From the IMG/VR virus record IMGVR_UViG_3300011115_000879, positions 95,568 through 159,567 of that record: a stretch of 64,000 nucleotides of DNA; one strand, 5' to 3'. The notes below the pieces were generated by a model, which was not told the DNA's origin, ran no database searches, and saw only the letters and a list, made by a program, of their open reading frames with translations. The position numbers were made by a program, and so were the translations under genes. Of the stretch, positions 38,201 through 46,195 are shown piece after piece. Every line of letters begins with the position of its first letter. The stretch's first letter is position 1. This stretch comes from a virus.

Positions 38201-38332
38201 TATAGAGATTGGAATGGGTATGGTGCTCGAACTAAAACTACATTCAAATCTGACTGTGATGTAGTAGAATCTCTATTATCTATTTATAAAGCCGCTGAAA
38301 CTCAGGTGAATAAATATAGTGTATATAGATGA
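35249..38332 (+). CDS. Baseplate hub protein paralogue with a different C-terminal domain, putative peptidoglycan hydrolase
   Basis: A 1027-residue paralogue of the hub at 31736, sharing residues ~1-760 with long nearly identical stretches. The C-terminus lacks the M15 peptidase. From ~860 it carries another domain with S-A-F-A-I-S-R-S-E-Q-G, F-N-N-N-L-S-G-V, W-T-W-R-Y-Y-R-D-W and conserved aromatics. The E after S-R-S could be catalytic, as in muramidase- or glucosaminidase-type enzymes, but this is inference. Hub trimers could be mixed or alternative. Confidence 0.72.
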   Translation: MSIFKDSFKQGIKDQLKVRQDAINTRSPQNLTYMNSRNAWIKMTSSVNVGGTADLAVKYILQGGILFNNNLRSGLGANGAYNNVSPNGQNYGQMGNSRSSTAGAGGIRPMPGITDISVKSKGAYGSLREVTVNFQCWDIHQLEDLELLYMRPGYSALVEWGWSPYLDNNNSLIYNVDTSQVNILGNNGGKKTKEEVWKAIFTKSSENGNYDSVYGIIKNYGWSARPDGGYDCHTTLITMGEILESLKINHGDFTSKISTEGIFGKLTTPFASDSNIAKSYSQNALAGAVNELYLIMKDNEAIDNLTGKSFTFNSETYNFFRFDVTVDNAKSEDSDFDHDAQIYITLKDLIKLLNNHIILHDGGTPIVEVSVTEGMHMGTPGADLLCLGHPLQLSTDPTVCLIKNLAWKDPGSLGFAAGFTDDFSTIKGIMEGIPPEYDYWYNKDYTKTQLGVIGNIYVNLGYIYSLVTSDNLASKDSKEKNDIALFDFLKNMMSGISTAIGNVATFEIFVDPQDSIARIIDVNYADSTKRSDAYTNAAIIEMQNTKSTVRSYKLESQIFPDQTTTIAIGAQVKGGALGSNTNTLVDFNQNLIDRIIPVKELPSVQSTSNPDADLKEQVKNLKDNVALIVSFLNQIDADWYEYFRGAGDFDTDNASKYANALKDIINFFTSLTKNDNKNRGIIPTKLSIEMDGIGGLVIGNLFRIPDDLLPRGYKGGGAGPSKIGYIITGIGHSIQNNDWKTNIDAQFIILDEPIGGLSLSDLVTIQALIRTVSARVEKVLEEVITDIKTILSIKGKTSTKRNGGSTTVCNGASTATVDQVYPRSVSFYGNAPVIIQFKANGIPNVTVKLSQQPEVKYSKTIVTPQDYILAAEKVITKIIPGASKENKKQVLISAFAISRSEQGYGKGFKGFNNNLSGVESSGFSVFSTSDVVGKVKLTEGGTGKVKYYYAFSNLSAGLTPLISSIVKRNMFATKGNPGEWTWRYYRDWNGYGARTKTTFKSDCDVVESLLSIYKAAETQVNKYSVYR

Positions 38333-38387
38333 TAAACAAATGGCTAAACTCTTATCGTATATTCAATCAAACAAAAGGTTATGAAAT

Positions 38388-39680
38388 ATGTTCTATATCA
38401 TCGAGCGCAAAGACCAATTAGACCAACTTGGACCATTCAACGATTGTCTCGTTAAATTCATCCAATACAACGACAATTATCACCCCAAATTAAGCAAATT
38501 AAGTTTAATCTATATTAGAGATATATCCGAACATAAAGGATATATTCTATGTCTAGATCACAACGAATCATTTGCTTTAAATACAAAAGAAACACTCAAT
38601 TGGTTATTAGGAAATACAGATAGATTATTTGTATTGAATAAGAAAGAAGCACTATATCACTTCCCCTACCCAGATAAACTATATGATGTCAATTTCATTG
38701 AAAATGTAGATTTATCCGCTGTAAATAATAACTGTGTCAATTATTATTATCGCAAACACAACAATTTACCAAACGTCAATACGCTAATTCCAATTAGTAA
38801 ACATTACGAAAACTGCGAGAATATATTCACTGCAATACTACCTACAATACGCAAATATCGCGTTGAAAACGTCGTTTATGCGTTTAATAACGGTCCTTTA
38901 ACGCGTGTATTTCACACAATAGAATCACAAGGTATTACTGTAGACAAACAATGCTTCATCGATTGCTATGGTGCTGATTTAAAAAATCCTGAATTTAACC
39001 TCAGCAAAGGAAAAATATATAGCCAATACAATCTATACACAACTACCGGAAGACCATCAAACACATATAATAGTATCAACTTTGCCGCATTAAATAAAAC
39101 AAATGGTGAACGCTTATGCTACAGACCAGCAAATGATATGTTTATTGAATTCGATATGCAGGGATATCATCCACGCCTAGTAGCTGAAATGATTGATTTT
39201 GAATTTACAGATAAAAACACATATGAAACGCTAGGTGAATTATTAGATGTAACAACACAAGAAGCTAAGGAATTAACATTTAAACAACTATATGGTGGGG
39301 TTTGGGATGAATATAGTAACAAACCATTCTTTAAGGATATTGTAACATTAACAGAAGGGATATGGGATGATTATCAATACTCCGGACAATATCCAACTAA
39401 AAATAAAATATTTATACGTAATGATGAAATGACACAATCTAAACTACTGAATTACATTATTCAGAGTAATGAAACGTCAACTAACGTTACCATATTAGAA
39501 CAAATATTAGACTATCTTAAAGATAAACAAACAAAATTAGTATTGTATACCTATGATGCATTTCTATTTGACTATAGTAAAGTAGATGGAAAACAATTAC
39601 TAATAGATATAACAAATCTAATCAAATACCCAGTAAACGTTAAACAGGGTATATCTTATCACGAACTAAATAAAATATAA
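38388..39680 (+). CDS. Divergent family A DNA polymerase-like protein
   Basis: A 430-residue protein. Polymerase A palm/finger motifs occur in order: Y-T-T-T-G-R-P-S-N near 216; motif A E-F-D-M-Q-G-Y-H-P-R with Asp 256; motif B A-K-E-L-T-F-K-Q-L-Y-G-G near 293-304; motif C V-L-Y-T-Y-D-A-F-L-F-D with Asp 390. Both metal-binding Asp residues and the finger Lys are present. The Glu of classic motif A (D-Y-S-Q-I-E-L-R) is replaced by His. No proofreading domain is visible. The genome also carries a full family B polymerase, so this may be a repair, priming or lesion polymerase. It overlaps the next gene by one base. Confidence 0.68.
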   Translation: MFYIIERKDQLDQLGPFNDCLVKFIQYNDNYHPKLSKLSLIYIRDISEHKGYILCLDHNESFALNTKETLNWLLGNTDRLFVLNKKEALYHFPYPDKLYDVNFIENVDLSAVNNNCVNYYYRKHNNLPNVNTLIPISKHYENCENIFTAILPTIRKYRVENVVYAFNNGPLTRVFHTIESQGITVDKQCFIDCYGADLKNPEFNLSKGKIYSQYNLYTTTGRPSNTYNSINFAALNKTNGERLCYRPANDMFIEFDMQGYHPRLVAEMIDFEFTDKNTYETLGELLDVTTQEAKELTFKQLYGGVWDEYSNKPFFKDIVTLTEGIWDDYQYSGQYPTKNKIFIRNDEMTQSKLLNYIIQSNETSTNVTILEQILDYLKDKQTKLVLYTYDAFLFDYSKVDGKQLLIDITNLIKYPVNVKQGISYHELNKI

Positions 39681-40150
39681 TGAGTAACAAAATATCATTA
39701 GTGAACAATCCTAACATATTTATGGGTAATGAATGGCAACCCAACACAGATTTAATGAACAAACTATTTTGTACTTTTACCTTACTAATTGACTTAGAGG
39801 AGACAGTAACCGCGATTAACAGGAAATATTCAATATTATTTGGTAAAATATTTATCCTTGAATCACCACAGAGCGACGAATTGATATGCACATACAATAT
39901 CGATACTAACAACATGGCGACAACGCCAATGGATAATACAATCCTATTACATCGTAAAAAGGAATCCAATACATTATACACCATTAATGCCTTAAACACA
40001 TTGATTAAATCATTGAATGAAGGGTATTTAGATAAAAATTACATGGTGAATTGGGCTGACTATAAAAACAGTATATTATTAACTAATGGTCCTGAATTAA
40101 GGAAATTAGATACATCAATCCATAAAATAGTAGATTTTAGTAGAAATTAA
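39680..40150 (+). CDS. Hypothetical protein coupled to the PolA-like gene
   Basis: A 156-residue protein of no known family. Its start shares one base with the stop of the PolA-like gene, suggesting translational coupling and a shared function, for example as a polymerase accessory. Nothing in the sequence proves this. Confidence 0.55.
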   Translation: MSNKISLVNNPNIFMGNEWQPNTDLMNKLFCTFTLLIDLEETVTAINRKYSILFGKIFILESPQSDELICTYNIDTNNMATTPMDNTILLHRKKESNTLYTINALNTLIKSLNEGYLDKNYMVNWADYKNSILLTNGPELRKLDTSIHKIVDFSRN

Positions 40151-40158
40151 TATTTATA
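40150..40158 (+). promoter_or_regulatory. Late-promoter-like motif ATATTTATA
   Basis: It overlaps the last base of the preceding gene and ends 34 nt before the capsid-targeted gene at 40193. This gives a late signal inside the replication region. Confidence 0.5.
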
Positions 40159-40192
40159 GGCACAACCCATTACTTATATTTAATAAAAAAAA

Positions 40193-40702
40193 ATGAAACA
40201 ACCGATCAACGAAATCCGCAGAATGCAGCAATTAGCTGGGTTAATTGTGGAGGCATTTAATTCTTTTTTAGATACAGATATGGGAGGGTGGATAAGAGAA
40301 TATATTGATGATGTTGTTGAAGATAATATGGGCGAACCAGAATCATTAAATTTAGAATATCGTTCTGATTTTGATATAGCTTTTAATTTAGCTCTTTCTA
40401 AGCTTTCCCAAGAACAATTTCCATTATATATATCAGATGATTCTAAATTAGCTCCTGGATTTATTGAACCTAAAGGAATTGGATTTGTAATGAATAATAA
40501 TAAAGAAACAATAACACCAGAAATGGTTCAAATATTTAATAATAATTATGGTATAATTGATATTAACTATATTAGAGATTTCTTTACAAACGCAAATAAT
40601 TGGAAGATGATTACTGATGAAAATGATATATCTAATTATAAAAAATTATATTTAATTGATACTAAAAGTAATCAAATAGGTAATAAAGAAAGTTTCTTTT
40701 AA
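40193..40702 (+). CDS. Capsid-targeted accessory protein, unknown function
   Basis: A 169-residue protein. The N-terminal tag M-K-Q-P-I-N-E-I-R-R-M-Q-Q-L-A-G-L-I-V-E/A is nearly the same as in the gene at 105 and ends at an I-V-E/A cleavage-type site. The following ~150 residues are acidic and Asn-rich, with no recognised domain. A late-type motif just upstream fits a virion protein although the flanking genes are replicative. Injection with DNA is inferred. Confidence 0.72.
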   Translation: MKQPINEIRRMQQLAGLIVEAFNSFLDTDMGGWIREYIDDVVEDNMGEPESLNLEYRSDFDIAFNLALSKLSQEQFPLYISDDSKLAPGFIEPKGIGFVMNNNKETITPEMVQIFNNNYGIIDINYIRDFFTNANNWKMITDENDISNYKKLYLIDTKSNQIGNKESFF

Positions 40703-40730
40703 TAGAAATAAGTTTTGAAAGTCAAAATAA

Positions 40731-40769
40731 GAATCATAGATTCACTTTAATATCGTGTTCATAGAACAC
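40731..40769 (+). promoter_or_regulatory. Tandem hairpins in the SSB leader, candidate translational operator
   Basis: GAATC-ATA-GATTC (40731-40743) is followed by GTGTTC-ATA-GAACAC (40755-40769). Both are perfect stems with an ATA loop, and an unpaired A-rich stretch runs to the ATG at 40792. T4 gp32 represses its own mRNA through a structured element followed by an unstructured leader; this arrangement is similar. Confidence 0.4.
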
Positions 40770-40791
40770 TTCACACTTAAAACAACATAAC

Positions 40792-41622
40792 ATGGACTTA
40801 AGTCTCATCAAACAGAAGCTCGCCTCTTCTCAAAATAAAGGCCAAAAAAGAGAAAAAGTAGATTACTCCAAAATCTTCTGGAAACCTAAAGCAGGTAAAC
40901 ATCAAGTACGAATTCTCCCCTCTAAATTCGACAAAACAAACCCATTCCGCGAAGTGTATTTTCACTATGGTTTCTCTAAAGGACCAATCCTCGCATTAAC
41001 TAACTGGAATGAAAAAGACCCAATTGTAGAATTTGCAAAATCTCTCCGTAAATCATCTGATAAAGACGATTGGCAATTAGCTAAAAAAGTAGAACCAAAA
41101 TTACGTTACTTTGCACCTGTACTTATTCGTGGTGAAGAAGCACAAGGCGCTCGCTTATGGGAATTTGGTAAATTAATTTATGAACAATTACTAGGCATTG
41201 CTTCAGATGAAGATTACGGTGATTACACAGACATTACTGACGGTCGCGACTTTACAGTTGAAGCTGTTGAAGAAGTAATTATGGGTAGAAAAGGTATTAA
41301 ATGTAATTTGCGTGTTAAACCTAAAACAACTCCAATCTCCGAAGATGCTACAGTAGTAGGTAACTCACTAAATGAACAACCCGATATCTTCAGTATCAAT
41401 AAACGTTACACGTTTGATGAATTGAAAGATCTACTAGACAAATGGTTGAATCCGGACGATGAAGAAACTACAGAAACTCCAATCGCTTCTAAAACAGAAG
41501 ATGAAGAGGAAGAAGATGATTTCCTAAAAGAAATGAATGCACCTGTAGAAAAGACGTACATTCTAGATACAAGCGCCGCTAAAGTTAGTAACGCAGACAA
41601 GTTCGACGATTTATTCAACTAA
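40792..41622 (+). CDS. Single-stranded DNA-binding protein (gp32-like)
   Basis: A 276-residue SSB of the T4 gp32 type. An N-terminal basic arm leads into F-W-K-P-K-A-G-K-H-Q-V-R-I-L-P, the usual gp32 core opening. The core ends near 190, and a strongly acidic C-terminal tail (E-D-E-E-E-E-D-D-F) is expected to bind other replication proteins. The Cys/His zinc site of T4 gp32 is absent. It precedes uvsX; recombination and replication are coupled in T4. Confidence 0.9.
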   Translation: MDLSLIKQKLASSQNKGQKREKVDYSKIFWKPKAGKHQVRILPSKFDKTNPFREVYFHYGFSKGPILALTNWNEKDPIVEFAKSLRKSSDKDDWQLAKKVEPKLRYFAPVLIRGEEAQGARLWEFGKLIYEQLLGIASDEDYGDYTDITDGRDFTVEAVEEVIMGRKGIKCNLRVKPKTTPISEDATVVGNSLNEQPDIFSINKRYTFDELKDLLDKWLNPDDEETTETPIASKTEDEEEEDDFLKEMNAPVEKTYILDTSAAKVSNADKFDDLFN

Positions 41623-41636
41623 TATAAAATTAAGTT

Positions 41637-42743
41637 ATGGCTAAAGCAACTAAGCCTGGAGACACACTTTCAAGTGTGATCTCCAAGGCTATAAACTCCA
41701 AAGAGGGTTTCAGTTTAGATAATTTCAAAAAATCTAAATTTTTAAATCAATCTGTAAAGTTTAAACAACAAAAATGGATTCCATTTTCAACTGCACTACA
41801 AGAAGCATTAGGAATTCCAGGAATACCAACAGGTGGTATTACACTATTACGTGGCCATTCAAATACAGGTAAATCAACAACGCTATCTGAAATTGCAGCT
41901 AACGCTCAGAAAATGGGTATTCTACCCGTTTATATTATTACTGAGATGAAACACGATTGGGACTTCCCAAGAAAGTTAGGGTTTCAAATGGAAGAAGTAG
42001 TGGACGAAGCAACAGGCGAAGTAATCGATTATAAAGGTTTCTTCATGTATGTTGATAGAGGTTCACTGAATAGTATTGAAGATATGGCTGGATTTATTGC
42101 TGATCTATTAAACGAACAAGCACAAGGTAAACTACCATACGATTTATTATTCTTGATTGATAGTATTGGTTCAATTCCATGTAAAATGAGTATTGAAGCA
42201 AACAGCAATAACCCACAATGGAACGCTGGAGCATACAGTCAGCAATTTGGTAACTTTATCAATCAAAGAATCACATTATCTCGCAAGGAAAATCAACCAT
42301 ACACTAACTCATTAGTATGCGTTAATAAAGTATGGGTTTCACCCGCTGAAACGCGATTCTCTCAACCTAAAATGCGAAATAAAGGTGGAGATACAATGTT
42401 CTATGATGCTTCATTAGTACTAACATTTGGTAATATTACAAATTCAGGTGTAAGTAAGATTAAAGCAACTAAGAATAAGAAAGAAGTTGAATTTGCAGCT
42501 AGAACTAAAGTAAGTTGCGATAAAAATCACGTAACTGGTATTACTACTAAGTCTACAATTATAATGACACCACATGGTTTCATTGAAGATGAAGCTAAAG
42601 CTATCGACAAATATAAGAAGGAACACAGTAACGAGTGGGTACCTATATTAGGAGCAGCAGGCGAAATTGAAATTGTAGAGGACAACTCAGAATGGGACGA
42701 AGATAATAAAAACATTCCCGTAATAGGAGTAGAGGAAAACTAG
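41637..42743 (+). CDS. uvsX: RecA-like recombinase UvsX
   Basis: A 368-residue recombinase. Walker A (G-H-S-N-T-G-K-S-T) is near residue 73, Y-I-I-T-E-M-K near 99-105, and the Walker B region L-L-F-L-I-D-S-I-G-S near 175. It drives strand exchange in recombination-dependent replication. It starts 14 nt after the SSB gene in the GTT-ATG context common to early genes here and is followed by a hairpin. Confidence 0.92.
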   Translation: MAKATKPGDTLSSVISKAINSKEGFSLDNFKKSKFLNQSVKFKQQKWIPFSTALQEALGIPGIPTGGITLLRGHSNTGKSTTLSEIAANAQKMGILPVYIITEMKHDWDFPRKLGFQMEEVVDEATGEVIDYKGFFMYVDRGSLNSIEDMAGFIADLLNEQAQGKLPYDLLFLIDSIGSIPCKMSIEANSNNPQWNAGAYSQQFGNFINQRITLSRKENQPYTNSLVCVNKVWVSPAETRFSQPKMRNKGGDTMFYDASLVLTFGNITNSGVSKIKATKNKKEVEFAARTKVSCDKNHVTGITTKSTIIMTPHGFIEDEAKAIDKYKKEHSNEWVPILGAAGEIEIVEDNSEWDEDNKNIPVIGVEEN

Positions 42744-42759
42744 TATGAAAAATAAGTAA

Positions 42760-42782
42760 GGAGGACACATAGTGTGTCCTCC
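42760..42782 (+). terminator. Perfect 10-bp hairpin after uvsX
   Basis: GGAGGACACA (42760-42769) pairs with TGTGTCCTCC (42773-42782) around a 3-nt loop. No T run follows, so it may act as a processing or stabilising hairpin as well as a terminator. Confidence 0.6.
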
Positions 42783-42793
42783 ATATACTTATA

Positions 42794-42802
42794 ATATTTA
42801 TA
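42794..42802 (+). promoter_or_regulatory. Late-promoter-like motif ATATTTATA
   Basis: Ends 14 nt before the HNH endonuclease gene. Confidence 0.5.
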
Positions 42803-42816
42803 GGAAATAATAAAAT

Positions 42817-43212
42817 ATGTACGATCCGCAAAAAAGCAAAGAATACTATGCTAAAGTAAGAGAACAAAAAATAAAAAAAACTATAGCATATACTAAGAAA
42901 AAAATTCAAGAAGATCCTGAATATAAACTTAAACATTATTTAGGAATTAAAATGTGTACTTTTATTCGTTCTATTAAAGGAGCAAATGAATTTATAGGGT
43001 GTGATATTATTCAATTTATTAAACATATTGAATTTCAGTTTACTAAAGAAATGAATTGGGATAACCATGGTATAATATGGGAATTAGATCATAAAAAACC
43101 AATGAGTTCTTTTAATCTATCTAATCTTGAAGAACAAAAATTATGCTTTCATTACACTAATCTTCAACCTTTACTTAAAAATGATAATAGAACTAAATCA
43201 AATAAATTATGA
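42817..43212 (+). CDS. HNH homing endonuclease
   Basis: A 131-residue protein. The N-terminal Lys-rich helix is followed by an HNH motif in the C-terminal half: W-E-L-D-H-K-K-P (D-H), then N-L-Q-P-L and a final N-x-x-K. Such free-standing HNH genes spread between phage genomes by cutting near their own insertion site. It lies between uvsX and the small gene at 43209, overlapping the latter by 4 bases, and has its own late-type motif and an upstream hairpin, so it looks like an inserted unit. Confidence 0.82.
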   Translation: MYDPQKSKEYYAKVREQKIKKTIAYTKKKIQEDPEYKLKHYLGIKMCTFIRSIKGANEFIGCDIIQFIKHIEFQFTKEMNWDNHGIIWELDHKKPMSSFNLSNLEEQKLCFHYTNLQPLLKNDNRTKSNKL

Positions 43213-43463
43213 GTAAAGAAATAACCGAAGATGAACTACATCAACTAACATACAAAGCCATAGATGAACTATACGAAGTATATGAAATAAACCACTCATT
43301 CACAATGTGCCTCTATTTGAGATTTAATGGCGATGCTGAACACCCAGGCGAATTGCTAACCAAAGAAGAATTTAAAAAATTATGTACTGATGGTGGTCAA
43401 TGGACTACAGCATATGACGCACTTTTTCAATACATTGTAAAAGAATATAGATTAAAAAAATAA
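43209..43463 (+). CDS. Hypothetical protein
   Basis: An 84-residue, mainly helical acidic protein. Its ATG overlaps the HNH stop (ATGA). No family is recognised. Position just before the FEN nuclease gene suggests an early operon member. Confidence 0.5.
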   Translation: MSKEITEDELHQLTYKAIDELYEVYEINHSFTMCLYLRFNGDAEHPGELLTKEEFKKLCTDGGQWTTAYDALFQYIVKEYRLKK

Positions 43464-43469
43464 AAAATT

Positions 43470-44486
43470 ATGAAAAATAAATATGCCGATATATTATCCA
43501 AAGTAAATAATGATCAGCGTAATATTTCTGATTCTATATTAATAGTGGATGGTTTAAATACATTTCTTCGATCATTTACCATGATTAACCATATTAATCC
43601 GGAAGGTCATCATATTGGAGGATTAACAGGTTTCTTAAAATCATTAGGTTATGCTATCAAGACAATAGACCCAACAAAAGTAATTATAGTATTTGATGGT
43701 ATAGGAGGATCTAATAGTAAAAAGAATCTTTATCCTGACTATAAGGCAAATAGAGGCGGTAGTCGCATGACGAATTACGCTATATTCTCTAATAAAGAGG
43801 ATGAAAAAGAAGCTATCAATAACCAAATGTCAAGATTAATTGAGTATCTTCAATATCTACCAGTATCAATGATATGCATAGACGGAATTGAGGCAGATGA
43901 TGTAATAGGTTATTTAGTTGGTAAATTTGAAAAATTCAAATCAACTAGAGAAATAACAATAATGTCCTCCGATCAAGATTTCATTCAATTAGTAAGTAAT
44001 AAAACAAAAGTATATTCACCTACTAAGAAAAAAATATATACACCTGCAGAAGTATTAGATGAGTATAAAGTTTATCCTCACAACTACGGTCTGTATAAAG
44101 TGTTTATGGGAGATAAAGGTGATAACATTCCTAAAGTAAAGGGATTCGGTGAGGAAAAACTATTTAAGATATTACCTAGTATAAGAGAAGAAACACCACT
44201 AACACTATCAGAAAGTCTAGAATTAATAGATCCGAACGATAAATGGGGGATGCAAGTATTAAATTACAAACATCAATTAGAAATTAATAGTCAGCTCATA
44301 GATTTAAAGACAATACCAATATCACAAGGTAACGAAGAACATATTAAACATAGTTTTAATACACAGTATGAACTGAATACACGCATATTTATGCAAATGT
44401 ACATCTCAGATCAATTAGGAGAATCACTTCCTAATACTGCAAGCTGGTTAAACCAAGTATTTGGTTCTCTAAGCTCTTTTAAGTAA
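43470..44486 (+). CDS. rnh: FEN-like 5'-3' exonuclease / RNase H
   Basis: A 338-residue nuclease of the FEN/T4 RNase H family. Metal-binding acidic motifs are I-L-I-V-D-G-L-N near 25, V-F-D-G-I-G-G near 72, I-E-A-D-D-V-I-G-Y near 142, S-S-D-Q-D-F near 168, and G-D-K-G-D-N-I-P in the helix-hairpin-helix entry near 215. It removes RNA primers and flaps during lagging-strand synthesis. It lies between recombination and helicase genes. Confidence 0.9.
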   Translation: MKNKYADILSKVNNDQRNISDSILIVDGLNTFLRSFTMINHINPEGHHIGGLTGFLKSLGYAIKTIDPTKVIIVFDGIGGSNSKKNLYPDYKANRGGSRMTNYAIFSNKEDEKEAINNQMSRLIEYLQYLPVSMICIDGIEADDVIGYLVGKFEKFKSTREITIMSSDQDFIQLVSNKTKVYSPTKKKIYTPAEVLDEYKVYPHNYGLYKVFMGDKGDNIPKVKGFGEEKLFKILPSIREETPLTLSESLELIDPNDKWGMQVLNYKHQLEINSQLIDLKTIPISQGNEEHIKHSFNTQYELNTRIFMQMYISDQLGESLPNTASWLNQVFGSLSSFK

Positions 44487-44506
44487 TTTTATAAAAACAA
44501 TAGGTT

Positions 44507-44764
44507 ATGGAAGTAAAAGAAACATATAACCCATACTGTCCAGTTTGTGATGGATGTGGAGAAGATGGATGTTGCAGTGCAATGCATTGTGAACAAAGCC
44601 CAGAAGGTTCATATTGTGAAACATATTTAAGAGATTTGAAATTTGGATATTTCATGCATAACTTAATTATTGAAAAGATTTATAATGAAAAAGAGAAGTA
44701 TAAAGAGCTAATTGAGTTCTTTAAAGAAGCAGTTGATACTAATTACAATAAAATTTACAAATAA
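44507..44764 (+). CDS. Small Cys-rich protein
   Basis: An 85-residue protein. The N-terminal half has eight Cys and one His (C-P-V-C-D-G-C-G, G-C-C-S-A-M-H-C, S-Y-C), so it probably binds one or two zinc ions; the C-terminal half is helical. The start is in a GTT-ATG context. It could act as an adaptor beside the helicase, but no family is recognised. Confidence 0.6.
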   Translation: MEVKETYNPYCPVCDGCGEDGCCSAMHCEQSPEGSYCETYLRDLKFGYFMHNLIIEKIYNEKEKYKELIEFFKEAVDTNYNKIYK

Positions 44765-44773
44765 ATAGGTTAT

Positions 44774-46156
44774 ATGGCTACATTAAATAAACTTAATCAG
44801 TACGGAAACGCTTTCCAGATTAAAGTATTAGGCGCACTACTAACACAACGAGATTTCCTGTTAAATATAGCAGATTCACTTGACAGTGAATATTTCGAAT
44901 CACAAGCACATAAGTGGGTTATAGAATACATTATTAAATACTTCACTCAATACCATACGTATCCGACTGTAGAAACACTATCAATCGAAATTAAAAAGAT
45001 TGATAACGAAGTACTAAGAATATCGCTTACAGATTCATTGCGTGAAGCCTATAAAATGTCTGATGTAAGTGATCTAGAATGGGTTGAGAAAGAGTTTAGT
45101 GACTTCTGTAAGAATCAACAAATGAAGAAAGCCATTATGACATCAGTAGATTTACTGAGTCTAGGCGATTACGATGGTATCAGAGGTTTGATCAACGATG
45201 CAATGAAAGCAGGCGAAGACAAAAATGTTGGTTTAGATTACACAGTAGATATTGAAACTAGATATCGTGAAGATGATAGAAGAGTAATACCATTCCCATG
45301 GAAAACATTTAACGACTTAACACAAGGTGGTTATGGTAAAGGTGATCTAGTATTACTATTCGGTAACCCAGGTGGAGGTAAATCATGGGGTGTAATGGCA
45401 ATGGGCGCTTATGCAGCAGCATTAGGATTTAATGTAGTACATTACACACTAGAATTATCTGAAGGTTATGTAGGTAAACGCTACGATGCTATATTCTCAG
45501 GTATCGATGTTGATAAATTAAAAGACCATCGTGCTGAAGTAGAAGCAGCAATCAGTAAAGTGAAAGGTAAGATTATGGTTAAAGAGTATGCACCTAAACG
45601 AGCATCACTAGATACAATCGAAGCACACATTCAACAACTAGAACATCAAAACGAATTCAAACCAGATCTAATCATTATTGACTATCTAGATTTACTACGC
45701 ACTAAAGGTAGAAAAGAACGTAAAGATGAGATTGATGACGTTTACACAGATGCTAAAGGATTAGCTAAAGAATTAGGAATACCAGTAGTATCACCATCAC
45801 AAGCAAATAGAACAGGTGCTGAAGAAGGTATTTTACAAGCGAAAAATGCGGCTGGCTCTTACGACAAAATAATGATCGGAGATATTATTATCTCATTAGC
45901 TCGCGGCCGTAAAGACAAAGTTAACGGTACTGGTAATTGGCACATCATCAAAAACAGATATGGTGCTGACGGATTAACATTTGGATCTAAAATCAACACA
46001 GCAAACGGCTACATAGACATTAATGATCATCCAATGGATGATGATGAAATAGATTCAAAAGCTAACAATAAACCAACAAACAACTTCTCAGAAATAGGTG
46101 TAGAAGATCGTTACGTTCTTCGCAGCAAGTTCATGAAACTAGAAAAGGAACAATAA
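44774..46156 (+). CDS. Replicative DNA helicase (DnaB/gp41-like)
   Basis: A 460-residue hexameric helicase. The N-terminal ~160 residues form the helical domain, and the C-terminal RecA-like domain carries Walker A (G-N-P-G-G-G-K-S) near 198, a Y-T-L-E-L-S motif, and Walker B I-I-D-Y-L-D-L-L near 297, followed by V-S-P-S-Q-A-N-R. It unwinds DNA 5' to 3' ahead of the replisome. No separate primase was found in this window. Confidence 0.92.
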   Translation: MATLNKLNQYGNAFQIKVLGALLTQRDFLLNIADSLDSEYFESQAHKWVIEYIIKYFTQYHTYPTVETLSIEIKKIDNEVLRISLTDSLREAYKMSDVSDLEWVEKEFSDFCKNQQMKKAIMTSVDLLSLGDYDGIRGLINDAMKAGEDKNVGLDYTVDIETRYREDDRRVIPFPWKTFNDLTQGGYGKGDLVLLFGNPGGGKSWGVMAMGAYAAALGFNVVHYTLELSEGYVGKRYDAIFSGIDVDKLKDHRAEVEAAISKVKGKIMVKEYAPKRASLDTIEAHIQQLEHQNEFKPDLIIIDYLDLLRTKGRKERKDEIDDVYTDAKGLAKELGIPVVSPSQANRTGAEEGILQAKNAAGSYDKIMIGDIIISLARGRKDKVNGTGNWHIIKNRYGADGLTFGSKINTANGYIDINDHPMDDDEIDSKANNKPTNNFSEIGVEDRYVLRSKFMKLEKEQ

Positions 46157-46164
46157 TATTTAAT

Positions 46165-46173
46165 ATATTTATA
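46165..46173 (+). promoter_or_regulatory. Late-promoter-like motif ATATTTATA
   Basis: Ends 22 nt before the thioredoxin gene; unexpected in a nucleotide-metabolism operon. Confidence 0.45.
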
Positions 46174-46195
46174 ACTACAACAATAAATAAAGATT

